The notes under the pieces were generated by a model. The model did not search any database. It was not told the DNA's origin and was given only the letters and a program-made list of their open reading frames with translations. The position numbers were made by a program, and so were the translations under genes. 62,359 bases of DNA from Clostridia bacterium. GTDB lineage: Bacteria > Bacillota > Clostridia > Oscillospirales > CAG-272. This document shows positions 35,181 to 43,336 of this stretch, piece after piece (within the stretch, counting starts at the first letter, position 1; every line of letters starts with the position of its first letter). The stretch covers positions 1 through 62,359 of the forward strand of contig JAFTQL010000035.1 in the NCBI GenBank assembly GCA_017462795.1, written 5' to 3'.

Positions 35181-37820
35181 TCAATTGCTGATTATGTTGT
35201 TATCCTTAAGCACTTTTTTATAGTTGCTGAATCGATAAAATGTTATACACGGAGCGTCATGACAGTATTTCAAAGTCCTGTCTCCGCTGTTCTCACGGAC
35301 GACAAACAGGATATCGTCTCCCTCAATTACAAAGTCAACATACTGGAAGCCGTGAGCCGTGATAGATTCAAGCTTACCGAGCATTACTCTGTCAACAAGA
35401 AGTGTATCCACCACCGTCCAATTGACAAGATCCTCCGATACCACAAAGCCCAATACCGCTCTCTGCAGATAGTCGGTGAAGAAGTAATTGGTGGTGCTGT
35501 CTCCCATATACAGACACATCAGACTTATGTACAGTCCCGTGGACTCATCATAATGGACTGCGGGTCTGGAAATGGAAGAAGGAGTGTATATAAGGCTCTT
35601 CTTCTCCAGCTTTGTTCCGTTGCACTCGGTTACATAGGAAAGTGTCTTTCCGTCCTTACTCAGCTCGTATATCAGCATAGTTCCTATCTGACGGTTGCTG
35701 CGATACATAACGTAAAGCTTTCCATCCTTTCCCAGAAGCACCGAGCCTTCCTCCCAGTCATATCCGGGATTCGCGTTCAGCTTTTCAACAAAGCCCGTCT
35801 CCCTGCGCCAAGTGGAATTGTTGTACAGCTCGGAAACGGTGGTACTTACCGTCCAGGAAGATGCTACCATATAATTGCTTCCCAAGGGAGCGCTCAGTAT
35901 GACGTTTGCATAGCTCTTATAAACTCTGCCGTCGTGTATGAGCACTGTTCCGGGACCGCCGCCTCCCGGATTTATATCCGTGGTTGCGAATTTGACAGAT
36001 CTCAGCGCGCCCGTCGTCATATTATACTGTGTGACCTGTACATTTGAAAATCCGCCCATTATGTAGATATATCCGCTGTCCTCAAACATGGCGGGAACAT
36101 TGTAGCCCGATATCTTTGCTATCCTCTTCCACGTAGCGCCGCCGTCCTCACTCTTTTCAAACATGAGGATCGCGGTCTGCGCTCCGCCGTTTATATAAGG
36201 TGTCTCGGAATACGCGCTGTACAGCACGGTCTTTCCGTTCTTATCCGTGACCGAGAGTATGGTCGGGTCATAATATATGCTGTAGTCCGCTTTGGTGTAG
36301 TCAACGGTATTTTCCGTGTTATAGCACGCGTCATTCTGCTCTATCACGACCCTGCTCTGCTCGGTGTTGTTGCTCGGCTCGGAACTGTACGGATTAACAA
36401 AGAATGTCTTCATTCTCGCTATGTATTGCTCATCCGTATATCCGCCGATCTTCGAGCTCTGACCGAACGCCGTGCCCGACGCGGGCATTATCACGCTTAT
36501 TCCCGTTTCCGAATCGGTATAAAGACTGTAATCATTGTTTTTACAGTATTCCGTAAGGTCAAAATAACCGTTCGCGTCAACTGAGATATTCTGACCGAAA
36601 TACTCTCTCGCGAACTCCGCGGGTATCTTTACGACGTCTCCGTTTGACAGCGTCACCTTGCTGTAATCGCTCTTATCAAGCTTGACGATATGTCCGTCGT
36701 AAAGCGCGCTGGAGCTGCCCTTATATACGGCAAAGCCCTCTCCGAGACGCTCAACCAAAGCTCTCACCAGCGCCACATCATTTTTGTCCTCAGCCTTGAA
36801 GGAATTCTCTATCCACTCATCCACCTGCGACGAATACGTTTTGTAAATGCTTTGATAGTATTCGACATAACTCATGCCGTTATATTTTGATGTACTGTAA
36901 ACAAAATCCTCGCCCGAGGCAAGCACGAAATATTCTCCCGAGCTTTCACTGAGCACATCATTCGCGAAATACTCAAACAGATACGCATACGCGCGGTTAT
37001 CGGTAGCGTAAAGCACGATATCATCTCCGTCAACGCATATCATAAAATCATCCTCTGTACGGAGAGCCTTATCCGTTACCAATTGTCCGACACCGTCCCG
37101 TACCTCTCCCACAACGATCTCATGCTCTGTTTTGTATTTAGCGGCATCCTTGCTTCTTATCAGCACACCGCACTTGGAATACAGTGTTTTTATAAAGGTA
37201 TCCACATATTCATCAAGCTCGTCGTTGCTTGAATCATATACGATAACATAGTCGGTCTTCTTTCCCTCAAACAAGGTCAGAAAGCTCATATCTATATCGC
37301 CTCTGCCATAAAACAGCGACATATCCTTTTCAAGGGCAATGGTTCTGTCGGGATTCGCTACTATCAAATAATTTTTCAAATATCTCAGAAGACGGGTATA
37401 CATATTTGAGTCGCTCGCCCATAATACTATATCGTCTTCCACCGCGACCACCGCGAAATCCTCGGTAGCAGCCTGCGACACCACATCCGCCACACACTCT
37501 CTCGCGTCTCCCACGATGATCTCATGCTCGTTGAGCGTGTTCATCTCGCTTACATCCTGTAGCTTGATCAGCGCTCCCGATACACTGTATACAAGAGTGA
37601 CTATCTCGTGGGCAAGTGTCTTTGCCGCGTCCTGATCTCCGTCATATACGATCACATAGTCAGAGTATCCGTCCGAGGCAACCGTCAGTGTGTTATCCTC
37701 CTCGACAACGCTGTCCGATGTTTCTGTCTCCTTTATGTCGTCACCACTGTCACCGCATCCGACACAGCCCACAACGAGACACAATGCCAGAACGGTCATA
37801 AATATTTTTTTCAAATACAT
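35181..37820 (-). CDS. Large lipoprotein: two copies of an alpha/beta domain plus sialidase-like propeller
   Basis: 879 residues from ATG 37820, chosen because AAGGAGG lies 10 nt upstream and the signal with lipobox VGCVGC starts there; the longer frame to 38147 would overlap the divergent AraC gene. Two repeats of about 115 residues (about 40-160 and 180-300) begin DYVIVYD and contain HEIIVG or HEIVVG; a third copy is in the lipoprotein at 44906. The C-terminal half has an Asp box (SEDGGATW) and propeller-like strands, suggesting a glycan-binding or hydrolytic domain outside the cell. Head gene of a 12.7-kb operon. Confidence 0.65.
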   Translation of the reverse strand: MYLKKIFMTVLALCLVVGCVGCGDSGDDIKETETSDSVVEEDNTLTVASDGYSDYVIVYDGDQDAAKTLAHEIVTLVYSVSGALIKLQDVSEMNTLNEHEIIVGDARECVADVVSQAATEDFAVVAVEDDIVLWASDSNMYTRLLRYLKNYLIVANPDRTIALEKDMSLFYGRGDIDMSFLTLFEGKKTDYVIVYDSSNDELDEYVDTFIKTLYSKCGVLIRSKDAAKYKTEHEIVVGEVRDGVGQLVTDKALRTEDDFMICVDGDDIVLYATDNRAYAYLFEYFANDVLSESSGEYFVLASGEDFVYSTSKYNGMSYVEYYQSIYKTYSSQVDEWIENSFKAEDKNDVALVRALVERLGEGFAVYKGSSSALYDGHIVKLDKSDYSKVTLSNGDVVKIPAEFAREYFGQNISVDANGYFDLTEYCKNNDYSLYTDSETGISVIMPASGTAFGQSSKIGGYTDEQYIARMKTFFVNPYSSEPSNNTEQSRVVIEQNDACYNTENTVDYTKADYSIYYDPTILSVTDKNGKTVLYSAYSETPYINGGAQTAILMFEKSEDGGATWKRIAKISGYNVPAMFEDSGYIYIMGGFSNVQVTQYNMTTGALRSVKFATTDINPGGGGPGTVLIHDGRVYKSYANVILSAPLGSNYMVASSWTVSTTVSELYNNSTWRRETGFVEKLNANPGYDWEEGSVLLGKDGKLYVMYRSNRQIGTMLIYELSKDGKTLSYVTECNGTKLEKKSLIYTPSSISRPAVHYDESTGLYISLMCLYMGDSTTNYFFTDYLQRAVLGFVVSEDLVNWTVVDTLLVDRVMLGKLESITAHGFQYVDFVIEGDDILFVVRENSGDRTLKYCHDAPCITFYRFSNYKKVLKDNNIISN

Positions 37821-37860
37821 TTGAATAACGGCCTCCTTATCCGTAAATATTCCTGCGTGT

Positions 37861-37901
37861 AAAATCTGTGTTTTTATGAATTTCGCAAAATCACAGATTT
37901 T
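37861..37901 (-). promoter_or_regulatory. Hairpin in the leader of the 12.7-kb operon
   Basis: Perfect 10-bp arms AAAATCTGTG (37861-37870) and CACAGATTTT (37892-37901) lie in the 140-nt leader, 40 nt before the start codon. It could be an attenuator, a stabiliser or an operator; I see no strong U-tract. Confidence 0.4.
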
Positions 37902-37968
37902 CACTTTTTTACCTGTTTTTTGTACAAAAAGTCCAAACAAAGAGCAAGTATTTTCTGTTTGCTTCTCA

Positions 37969-37997
37969 ATTATATCACACCAAATACCAATTGTAAA
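37969..37997 (-). promoter_or_regulatory. Promoter of the 12.7-kb operon
   Basis: Minus strand TTTACA (37992-37997), 17-bp spacer, TATAAT (37969-37974), the same elements as the promoter at 51349-51377. Confidence 0.65.
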
Positions 37998-38040
37998 CAC
38001 AGCAAAACACGCTAATGTCTGTAAAAAAAACGCCTGCATA

Positions 38041-38069
38041 TTTACAAAAAACAAGTAGCATGATATAAT
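38041..38069 (+). promoter_or_regulatory. Promoter of AraC gene at 38111
   Basis: TTTACA (38041-38046), 17-bp spacer, TATAAT (38064-38069). Confidence 0.65.
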
Positions 38070-38110
38070 ATTATCAAGTACAAAAAATAACGTATCATGG
38101 GGAAATAAAA

Positions 38111-38956
38111 ATGATAAAAGTAAATTACGCGCCAAACAGAGCATCAATAATAATATCCGAAAACCAAAAGCCGCAACAGGAGATAAATGTTATGGCAATG
38201 GGCAACAGTACATTGGATTACGGATATGATTATAACGCAACGCAGAAATTTTACGTACTTCACTTTCTTATCGCGGGTAGGGGTACTGCCCTCGGTCAGC
38301 CTATAGAAGGACCTATGGGATTTGTTTTTACTCCCCAAAAAACTCACTGCTACTGTGCGGGAACAGACACAAATTATCCCCGATGGGAGCAGTTCTGGAT
38401 AAGGCTCAACGGAACGGATGTAGAAAAGCATCTTGCCGCCGCGGGCTTCCCCACAGAACCTCAGTTTTTCGAAATGCCGTATCATGATCAGCTTAAAACA
38501 TTTTTCCATTTTCTTTTCAGAAATGAATCCTATTTTGACTGTGACGACTATTATTACTTTCTCTCAAAGCTCAACCGTCTGTTCTCCATCCACTCCTACA
38601 CCTCGGCAGCCTATCCGCAAAAAAAGAACCTTTCAAACCAATACGTCAAGGATGCGGTGGCTTATATAAAAGAAAACTATGCCGAGGATATCAAGCTTGA
38701 GGATATTTCCGATGCTCTTCACATTTCCTCAAAATATCTGTACAAGCTCTTTAAAAGCGAGCTGGGGATATCACCTATGAAATATCTCAACGGTCACCGT
38801 ATAATATGCGCGCAAAGTCTGCTTTCCTCGCAAAATCTTCAGATAAAGGCAGTGGCAAAGGAGGTGGGCTTCAACGACCCCGACTATTTCTGCCATGTCT
38901 TTAAAAAGCACTCCAACGGAGTTTCACCTACGGAATATAAAAAGAATATAAAATAA
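38111..38956 (+). CDS. AraC-family transcriptional regulator (12.7-kb operon)
   Basis: 281 residues: cupin-like sensor (about 30-150, GPMGFVFTPQKTH and WEQFWIRL) and C-terminal double HTH (about 180-280, ALHISSKYLYKLFK and VGFNDPDYFCHVFKKH). The N-terminal half resembles that of the AraC-phosphoesterase fusion at 57285 (shared QYWIKL/QFWIRL region), so they are paralogues. Divergent from the operon headed by the propeller lipoprotein. GGGGAA precedes the ATG. Confidence 0.85.
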   Translation: MIKVNYAPNRASIIISENQKPQQEINVMAMGNSTLDYGYDYNATQKFYVLHFLIAGRGTALGQPIEGPMGFVFTPQKTHCYCAGTDTNYPRWEQFWIRLNGTDVEKHLAAAGFPTEPQFFEMPYHDQLKTFFHFLFRNESYFDCDDYYYFLSKLNRLFSIHSYTSAAYPQKKNLSNQYVKDAVAYIKENYAEDIKLEDISDALHISSKYLYKLFKSELGISPMKYLNGHRIICAQSLLSSQNLQIKAVAKEVGFNDPDYFCHVFKKHSNGVSPTEYKKNIK

Positions 38957-38965
38957 CCGAATATC

Positions 38966-39008
38966 AAAAAGCCGACCGCAGAATCTCTTGCTTCCGCGGT
39001 CGGCTTTT
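38966..39008. terminator. Bidirectional terminator (repeated hairpin family)
   Basis: AGCCGACCGC (38970-38979) pairs with GCGGTCGGCT (38996-39005), with an A run on one side and a T run on the other, between convergent genes. Confidence 0.85.
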
Positions 39009-39028
39009 GTGTCGGCTGTTCAGATATT

Positions 39029-40228
39029 TTATATTTTTCTTGACATATCCTTTGTATTTATACTCACGGTCTCGCTTGAATGATAGTGCTGTGGGCATAT
39101 CAGGCGCAGATACGCGTTATGATAATAAGACTGCTTTCCCGTGGTAGGGGATATACGTGTTCCGAGACATTTCTCGTCGTTTTCAAATCTATCCTTGTCA
39201 ATGGGCCAGAACGCTATCGTGGGCTTTACCTTTTCGTATATCTCCTTAGTAGCTCCGTTAAGACCGTGATGCGAGACCTGAACCATATCACAGTCAAGCA
39301 TACTGCCGTAAGCATTCACCATGAAAATACAATTATTGGTCTCTGAGTCGCCCAGCGCCAAAAATGTATTTCCGCTCGCAAACGTAAACTTAAACGTCGT
39401 ACTCGCCACGTTCAGATTCCATACCCAGTCGGGAAAGATATCCTCATGGGTGTGAATGATTTCTATCTTGCAGCCCGCAAGATAAAGCGTTTGTCCCGTA
39501 TGACAGTTGAATATTTTCGTGCCGGGATACTTGTCTCTCAGTATCTGTTCAATATCGGCAATGTGCTTCTCATATCTCTCCGCTCCGCCGTCATAGCATT
39601 GGGATTCCTTGCTTGCGGAAATGATCGGATTGTTCCAACAGAACAGCTCAAGGTCGATATTGCCGCTGTTTTCATTCAGAAAATCTATAGGAAGCTCCAC
39701 ATGGTCGGAGTGAGAGTGTGTTATCAGCCAAACGACCCTTGGTTTTTCGTGTGTTACAGGCTTTCTCTCACACATAAATTTCAACAGCTCGGCGCAATCA
39801 GCGTCATTATGCGGACCGCCGTCAATGATGACAAAGCTGCCGTCCTCAAGCTGGATAACAAACGACTCTCCCGCCGCCACTCTTGACGCGCCCGCTCTGC
39901 CTATCTGCGTTACGGTTGCGTCCGTTATCCTTTGATATTCGGAAGCTACCGTAGGCGGAAGATATCCGCGTCTGGTAGTAACGATCTTTAAAACTCCGTT
40001 GCTCAAACGAGGATAATACGCGAGATTTATCTGCTCCTCTGAGCTTACAAAGGTCGAAAAGATATTGCCGTCCCAATCGGCGCTGTCGTATTCAACATAA
40101 AAGCTTCCCCTGAGCCATGATCTGTATTTGCCAAGCTCATCGGGCGTAACACCGTCATAGCTGTATTCATACCCGTCATTGCGCAACAAATACGGAGCTG
40201 AGGCCGTTGCTTTCTCAAATCGGTACAT
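39029..40228 (-). CDS. Cytoplasmic metallo-beta-lactamase-fold hydrolase (ComEC/Rec2-like)
   Basis: 399 residues without signal peptide. After a lead-in of about 110 residues, the MBL domain shows THSHSDHVELP near residue 170, an Asp in ALGDSETNN and SHHGLNG near 320. It is a paralogue of the lipoprotein at 44906: both have the lead-in RGYLPPT/KGYIPST and the same order of motifs. Substrate unknown; members of this branch include phosphoesterases and lactonases. AAAGGAG is 7 nt before the ATG. Last gene of the long operon. Confidence 0.7.
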   Translation of the reverse strand: MYRFEKATASAPYLLRNDGYEYSYDGVTPDELGKYRSWLRGSFYVEYDSADWDGNIFSTFVSSEEQINLAYYPRLSNGVLKIVTTRRGYLPPTVASEYQRITDATVTQIGRAGASRVAAGESFVIQLEDGSFVIIDGGPHNDADCAELLKFMCERKPVTHEKPRVVWLITHSHSDHVELPIDFLNENSGNIDLELFCWNNPIISASKESQCYDGGAERYEKHIADIEQILRDKYPGTKIFNCHTGQTLYLAGCKIEIIHTHEDIFPDWVWNLNVASTTFKFTFASGNTFLALGDSETNNCIFMVNAYGSMLDCDMVQVSHHGLNGATKEIYEKVKPTIAFWPIDKDRFENDEKCLGTRISPTTGKQSYYHNAYLRLICPQHYHSSETVSINTKDMSRKI

Positions 40229-40272
40229 AGAATATCTCCTTTAACAATATTATAACAAAACACCGTTTGACA

Positions 40273-41241
40273 CTACATATATCTGATTATCTGCCTTATG
40301 AGATTTTCCGCGTATATTCCGAAGCCAACGGCGTTTGGGTGGAGCGAGCGGTCAGCGAAAAACTCAGGCGAGGGCGGAACGAGGGATGTACCGTCTATGT
40401 GTATAAAGCCGTGCGCCTCCGCTTGCTCGATAATAACCTGTCTACAGGATATAAGGCTGTCTATACCTCTTTTTCCCTTCTCAAAATCCGCTCTCCAAAT
40501 GGGGGATATTACAAATATATTCTTAGCCTCGTTGTATTCTCTCTTTATGATATCCATAAAGGAGCAGGCATTCCGTCGCACCTCGTCAACGGTATGATAA
40601 TGAGAGAAATCGTTTGTTCCGAAAGCTATAAATACTGTCTCGGGATCAAGCTCTATACGGTCAAACACGGTCTGATCAAAATATCCTCCACCCACTCCGT
40701 GTATAACGCTGTTCGCATTGAAAAATCTTGACACTCTCTGAGCATAGGACAGACTGTCGCGGTCGGAATCGCACCCCTGCGTTATGGAATCTCCGAAAAA
40801 CAGCATTTTTGTGTCAAATACATGGGGTGTGATATACGCGCCATCGTCAAGCTCAAAATCGCTGATAACTCCTATGGCATGAGCGGGAAGATAAACGGTT
40901 ATCCTCGCGCTGTCCATGTCCTCGCCGAAAACGCTTTTTATATCAAAATGTATAGGGGTATTTGGCTCGCTGACAAGATATTGCTTTCGGAACAAGCCGT
41001 CAACGTATATTTCAAACTTGTAGCCCGATACAGCGTTAAAGCTGATCCTTTTTGAATTGGTATTAAAATCCAGCCTTATACCCGTTGTGGCAAGCGCGCG
41101 GGGATAAAAGGACTCACTCAGAGCCTTCCATGCCTCCAGCTGCTTACCCGTACATTTGTAAAAATGTATGCCGTCTGCCTGTTCCTCTATGCTGACAGCA
41201 CCCACTGTTATCTTTTTAATATCCTCAAATCCGAGCTTCAT
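40273..41241 (-). CDS. SGNH/GDSL carbohydrate esterase (CE2-like)
   Basis: 322 residues: N-terminal jelly roll (about 1-130) and C-terminal SGNH domain with FFGDSITQG (nucleophile Ser) near residue 149, GVGGGYF, FGTNDFSH and the Asp/His motif DRSLHPNAVG near 303. This two-domain layout is that of CE2 deacetylases. It has no signal peptide, so it probably removes acetyl groups from imported oligosaccharides in the cytoplasm. A 303-bp gap with a MITE separates it from peptide C. Confidence 0.8.
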   Translation of the reverse strand: MKLGFEDIKKITVGAVSIEEQADGIHFYKCTGKQLEAWKALSESFYPRALATTGIRLDFNTNSKRISFNAVSGYKFEIYVDGLFRKQYLVSEPNTPIHFDIKSVFGEDMDSARITVYLPAHAIGVISDFELDDGAYITPHVFDTKMLFFGDSITQGCDSDRDSLSYAQRVSRFFNANSVIHGVGGGYFDQTVFDRIELDPETVFIAFGTNDFSHYHTVDEVRRNACSFMDIIKREYNEAKNIFVISPIWRADFEKGKRGIDSLISCRQVIIEQAEAHGFIHIDGTSLVPPSPEFFADRSLHPNAVGFGIYAENLIRQIIRYM

Positions 41242-41265
41242 GGTATTCCCTCAAAAAATTTTTTC

Positions 41266-41487
41266 GTAACTATTCATTCAATCTTCAAATTTTGATTTGT
41301 AAAGGACGCGCTTAGGGGAACTTTCTTAAAAGAAAGCTTCCCCTAAGAACCCCTCAAAGAACTTAAACACAAGAAATATATAATAATTTTCAGTGTTGCT
41401 TTTCTTTTGGTTACTTTTCTTTTCGCGAAAAGAAAAGTAACCGCGTCCTTGATAAATCCCAATTTGACAGGTTATCTGAATAGATAC
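41266..41487. mobile_element. MITE-like element 2 (222 bp) with long imperfect terminal inverted repeats
   Basis: The left end GTAACTATTCATTC and the right end (read on the minus strand) GTATCTATTCAGAT continue as related sequence for about 45 bp, both reaching GGACGCG. The flanks ATTTTTTC (41258-41265) and ATTTTTCT (41488-41495) look like an imperfect 8-bp duplication. Inside are two hairpins, 41311-41347 (CTTAGGGGAA arms) and 41409-41442 (a perfect 34-bp palindrome of GGTTACTTTTCTTTTCG). No coding capacity. It fills the gap 41242-41544 almost wholly. Confidence 0.65.
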
Positions 41488-41509
41488 ATTTTTCTTACGA
41501 AATGTTGTA

Positions 41510-41533
41510 AGGGGTGTCACAACGGACACCCCT
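41510..41533 (-). terminator. Terminator-like hairpin after peptide C
   Basis: AGGGGTGTC (41510-41518) pairs with GACACCCCT (41525-41533). It is 11 nt beyond the stop of peptide C. No good U-tract on the minus strand, so read-through to the esterase gene is likely. Confidence 0.45.
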
Positions 41534-41544
41534 ATTATTATGGA

Positions 41545-41679
41545 TCAAAGAACCCAGTCGGCTGTTCCGTCAATATCATGAGCGCCGTCTGACAGCGACA
41601 ATCCCGCAGAAACGGTCATAATATCGTTGGTGGTGAGAACGATCACTTCCAAAACAGGGCTAATATATGTTGCTTTCAT
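41545..41679 (-). CDS. Small peptide C (44 aa), downstream partner of the domain-X protein at 41681
   Basis: Starts MKATYISPVLEVIV and ends TADWVL. The ATG follows the preceding stop by one base, and GGGAGGT lies 7 nt upstream inside that gene. Tyr5, Ser7, Pro8, Leu10, Glu11, Leu15, Asp19, Ile20 and Ser24 align without gaps to peptide A. The second half is acidic. No signal or membrane segment. Function unknown. Confidence 0.8.
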   Translation of the reverse strand: MKATYISPVLEVIVLTTNDIMTVSAGLSLSDGAHDIDGTADWVL

Positions 41680-41680
41680 A

Positions 41681-43135
41681 TTACTTACCTCCCGAAACTG
41701 TTCCGCTGGGTATTTCGTCTACAGTAAACACCACTGTAGCCCCGTCGGTCTGAGCGTCATTTGCGTCAATATAATATGTCTTTACCTGGAAGGTCACGGG
41801 AGTATTTGCAGGCATATTACCGATAATCATAGCAAATATATATCCGTTACCACCGATAAGACTCTGTGCGGTTATCGCGGTGTCACCTGTAGCAGTATTC
41901 GCGTTGATAGAGGTATATACCGTACTGGTGGAGAAGCTTGTGGACTTTGCGTTATCGCCGTATACCGCAACCACCTCAAAACCAACAGACTTGTAGTTAG
42001 CTGTATTATCATCGGCAATGGTTGCCACAAGTCTGATCTTGTTAGTGTTGTCCGTCTGATATCCCTCAAGCTCAAGAATGCTGTCTGTTACGTCAGACTC
42101 CTCAAGGCAGTGCTCGGGGAACATCTTAAGAAGAGACGTAGGAACAAGGTGTCCGACAGTCTTTGTAAAGCCTTCAACATCGGCAGCGTCAAGACCGGAG
42201 ACATCCTGCTCGGTCAAATGATCAGACGATCCGCTTTGGAAATCCAAGCCCTTAGCCAATCCGGTAGTCGTTACGGTGTCACTTATTACGGTATCGACCA
42301 CAAAATTTTTAGCGGTAAGAACAGGTGCATAAGCGGTCAAGCCATTTCCTTGTGAATATCCCGATCCGCTCCAATAATAAGAGTATCCGGCAAAATTACT
42401 TAAATCTCCGTACAATGCACAGTTGGTCAGATTCATCTGGATACCTCCGCGTACTGTTCCTCCAAAAATAGCACCGGAGCGCCACATTATTACAGAAGAA
42501 TCTTTCGTATTTATATCAAAATATGAGTTAGATACATTTACAACCATGCCTTGATTCAGCGTACCAATCAAAGCACCCATTGCATTTGACGCGTTACCAT
42601 CAATTGCGTCACCCGTAACAGCAATCGAACCCTGAATGTATATGTTGTCAAATGTAGCAGTTCCATTAGCCTGTCCAAAAATAAATCCGCTCGGCTGTTT
42701 TGTTATAGATGCCGCCCTACTCATACTTGCATTTACCAATGCAAGATTTTTAACGGTCAGTTCGGGAAGATTAGTGGCATCGTAGGGAGTACCTAACAAA
42801 CCGTTATTTTTTTCACCGTTAATAACCAAATTGCTTATTGTGTGTCCCTGTCCGTCAAATATTCCAATAAAGCCTTTACCATATGTTTCAACAGTAGGTA
42901 AAGGATCAGTCATTGTAATATCATTATCCAATACAACGGTAGCGTTTCTAAGGGTTGCTTGACTTGCTATAAATGTCTCTCTAAATTCCAGCAAACCTGC
43001 TTCGTTTACAATATGCCAAACGCCATCATTATCTTCATAGAAATTATCAGATGCACTGACAGGCACTATCATCATCGAGCACATGCTCGCCAACATTGCT
43101 ACAGCGAGAATAATGCTCAAAAGCTTATTTTTCAT
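41681..43135 (-). CDS. Secreted/surface GLUG-like protein with C-terminal domain X
   Basis: 484 residues. Signal peptide about 1-29; GLUG/beta-helix region about 90-290 (IFDGQGHTISNL, FIFGQANG, ALIGTLNQG); domain X about 355-484 with IRLVATI, VGFEVV, TVYTSI, YIFAMIIGNMP and GATVVFT. No tail or anchor. It stands between two MITE-like elements and is followed at once by peptide C; the upstream gene at 43337 encodes a GLUG protein with the Cys tail. Confidence 0.75.
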   Translation of the reverse strand: MKNKLLSIILAVAMLASMCSMMIVPVSASDNFYEDNDGVWHIVNEAGLLEFRETFIASQATLRNATVVLDNDITMTDPLPTVETYGKGFIGIFDGQGHTISNLVINGEKNNGLLGTPYDATNLPELTVKNLALVNASMSRAASITKQPSGFIFGQANGTATFDNIYIQGSIAVTGDAIDGNASNAMGALIGTLNQGMVVNVSNSYFDINTKDSSVIMWRSGAIFGGTVRGGIQMNLTNCALYGDLSNFAGYSYYWSGSGYSQGNGLTAYAPVLTAKNFVVDTVISDTVTTTGLAKGLDFQSGSSDHLTEQDVSGLDAADVEGFTKTVGHLVPTSLLKMFPEHCLEESDVTDSILELEGYQTDNTNKIRLVATIADDNTANYKSVGFEVVAVYGDNAKSTSFSTSTVYTSINANTATGDTAITAQSLIGGNGYIFAMIIGNMPANTPVTFQVKTYYIDANDAQTDGATVVFTVDEIPSGTVSGGK

Positions 43136-43174
43136 TTGTTTCGCTGTCCTTTCAAAAAGTTATTTTTCAATAAT

Positions 43175-43286
43175 GTAACTATTCAGTCGACTCGTCAATT
43201 TGGGATTTAGCGGTGGAGTTAGTTGATGTTGAAAACAAAATCTATCTCCCCGACAAATTAAAATTGAAGGTTGACTGAATTGTTAC
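43175..43286. mobile_element. MITE-like element 1 (112 bp) with IS66-type ends and 8-bp target duplication
   Basis: Ends GTAACTATTCAGTC (left) and GTAACAATTCAGTC (right, minus strand), related over about 35 bp. Perfect direct repeats TCAATAAT flank it (43167-43174 and 43287-43294). GTAA termini with 8-bp duplications are the mark of IS66-family elements, so it is probably an IS66-derived miniature element moved in trans. It interrupts the gap between the two GLUG genes of the operon. Confidence 0.75.
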
Positions 43287-43336
43287 TCAATAATGCTTAT
43301 CTTTTATGCTTTACGCTTTATATTTATGTGTTTTAA

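Noticed and set aside
35181..38147. Longer 988-residue version of the large lipoprotein
   Set aside because: The extra 109 residues would overlap the AraC gene and both promoters; lipobox signal and AAGGAGG support the start at 37820.
41409..41442. The perfect 34-bp palindrome as the terminator of the operon
   Set aside because: It lies inside MITE 2, far beyond the hairpin that follows peptide C, and has no T run specific to the minus strand.
43136..43336. A small peptide gene after the Cys-tailed protein at 43337
   Set aside because: No ATG with a ribosome-binding site and the family motif is found; the gap is mostly MITE 1.
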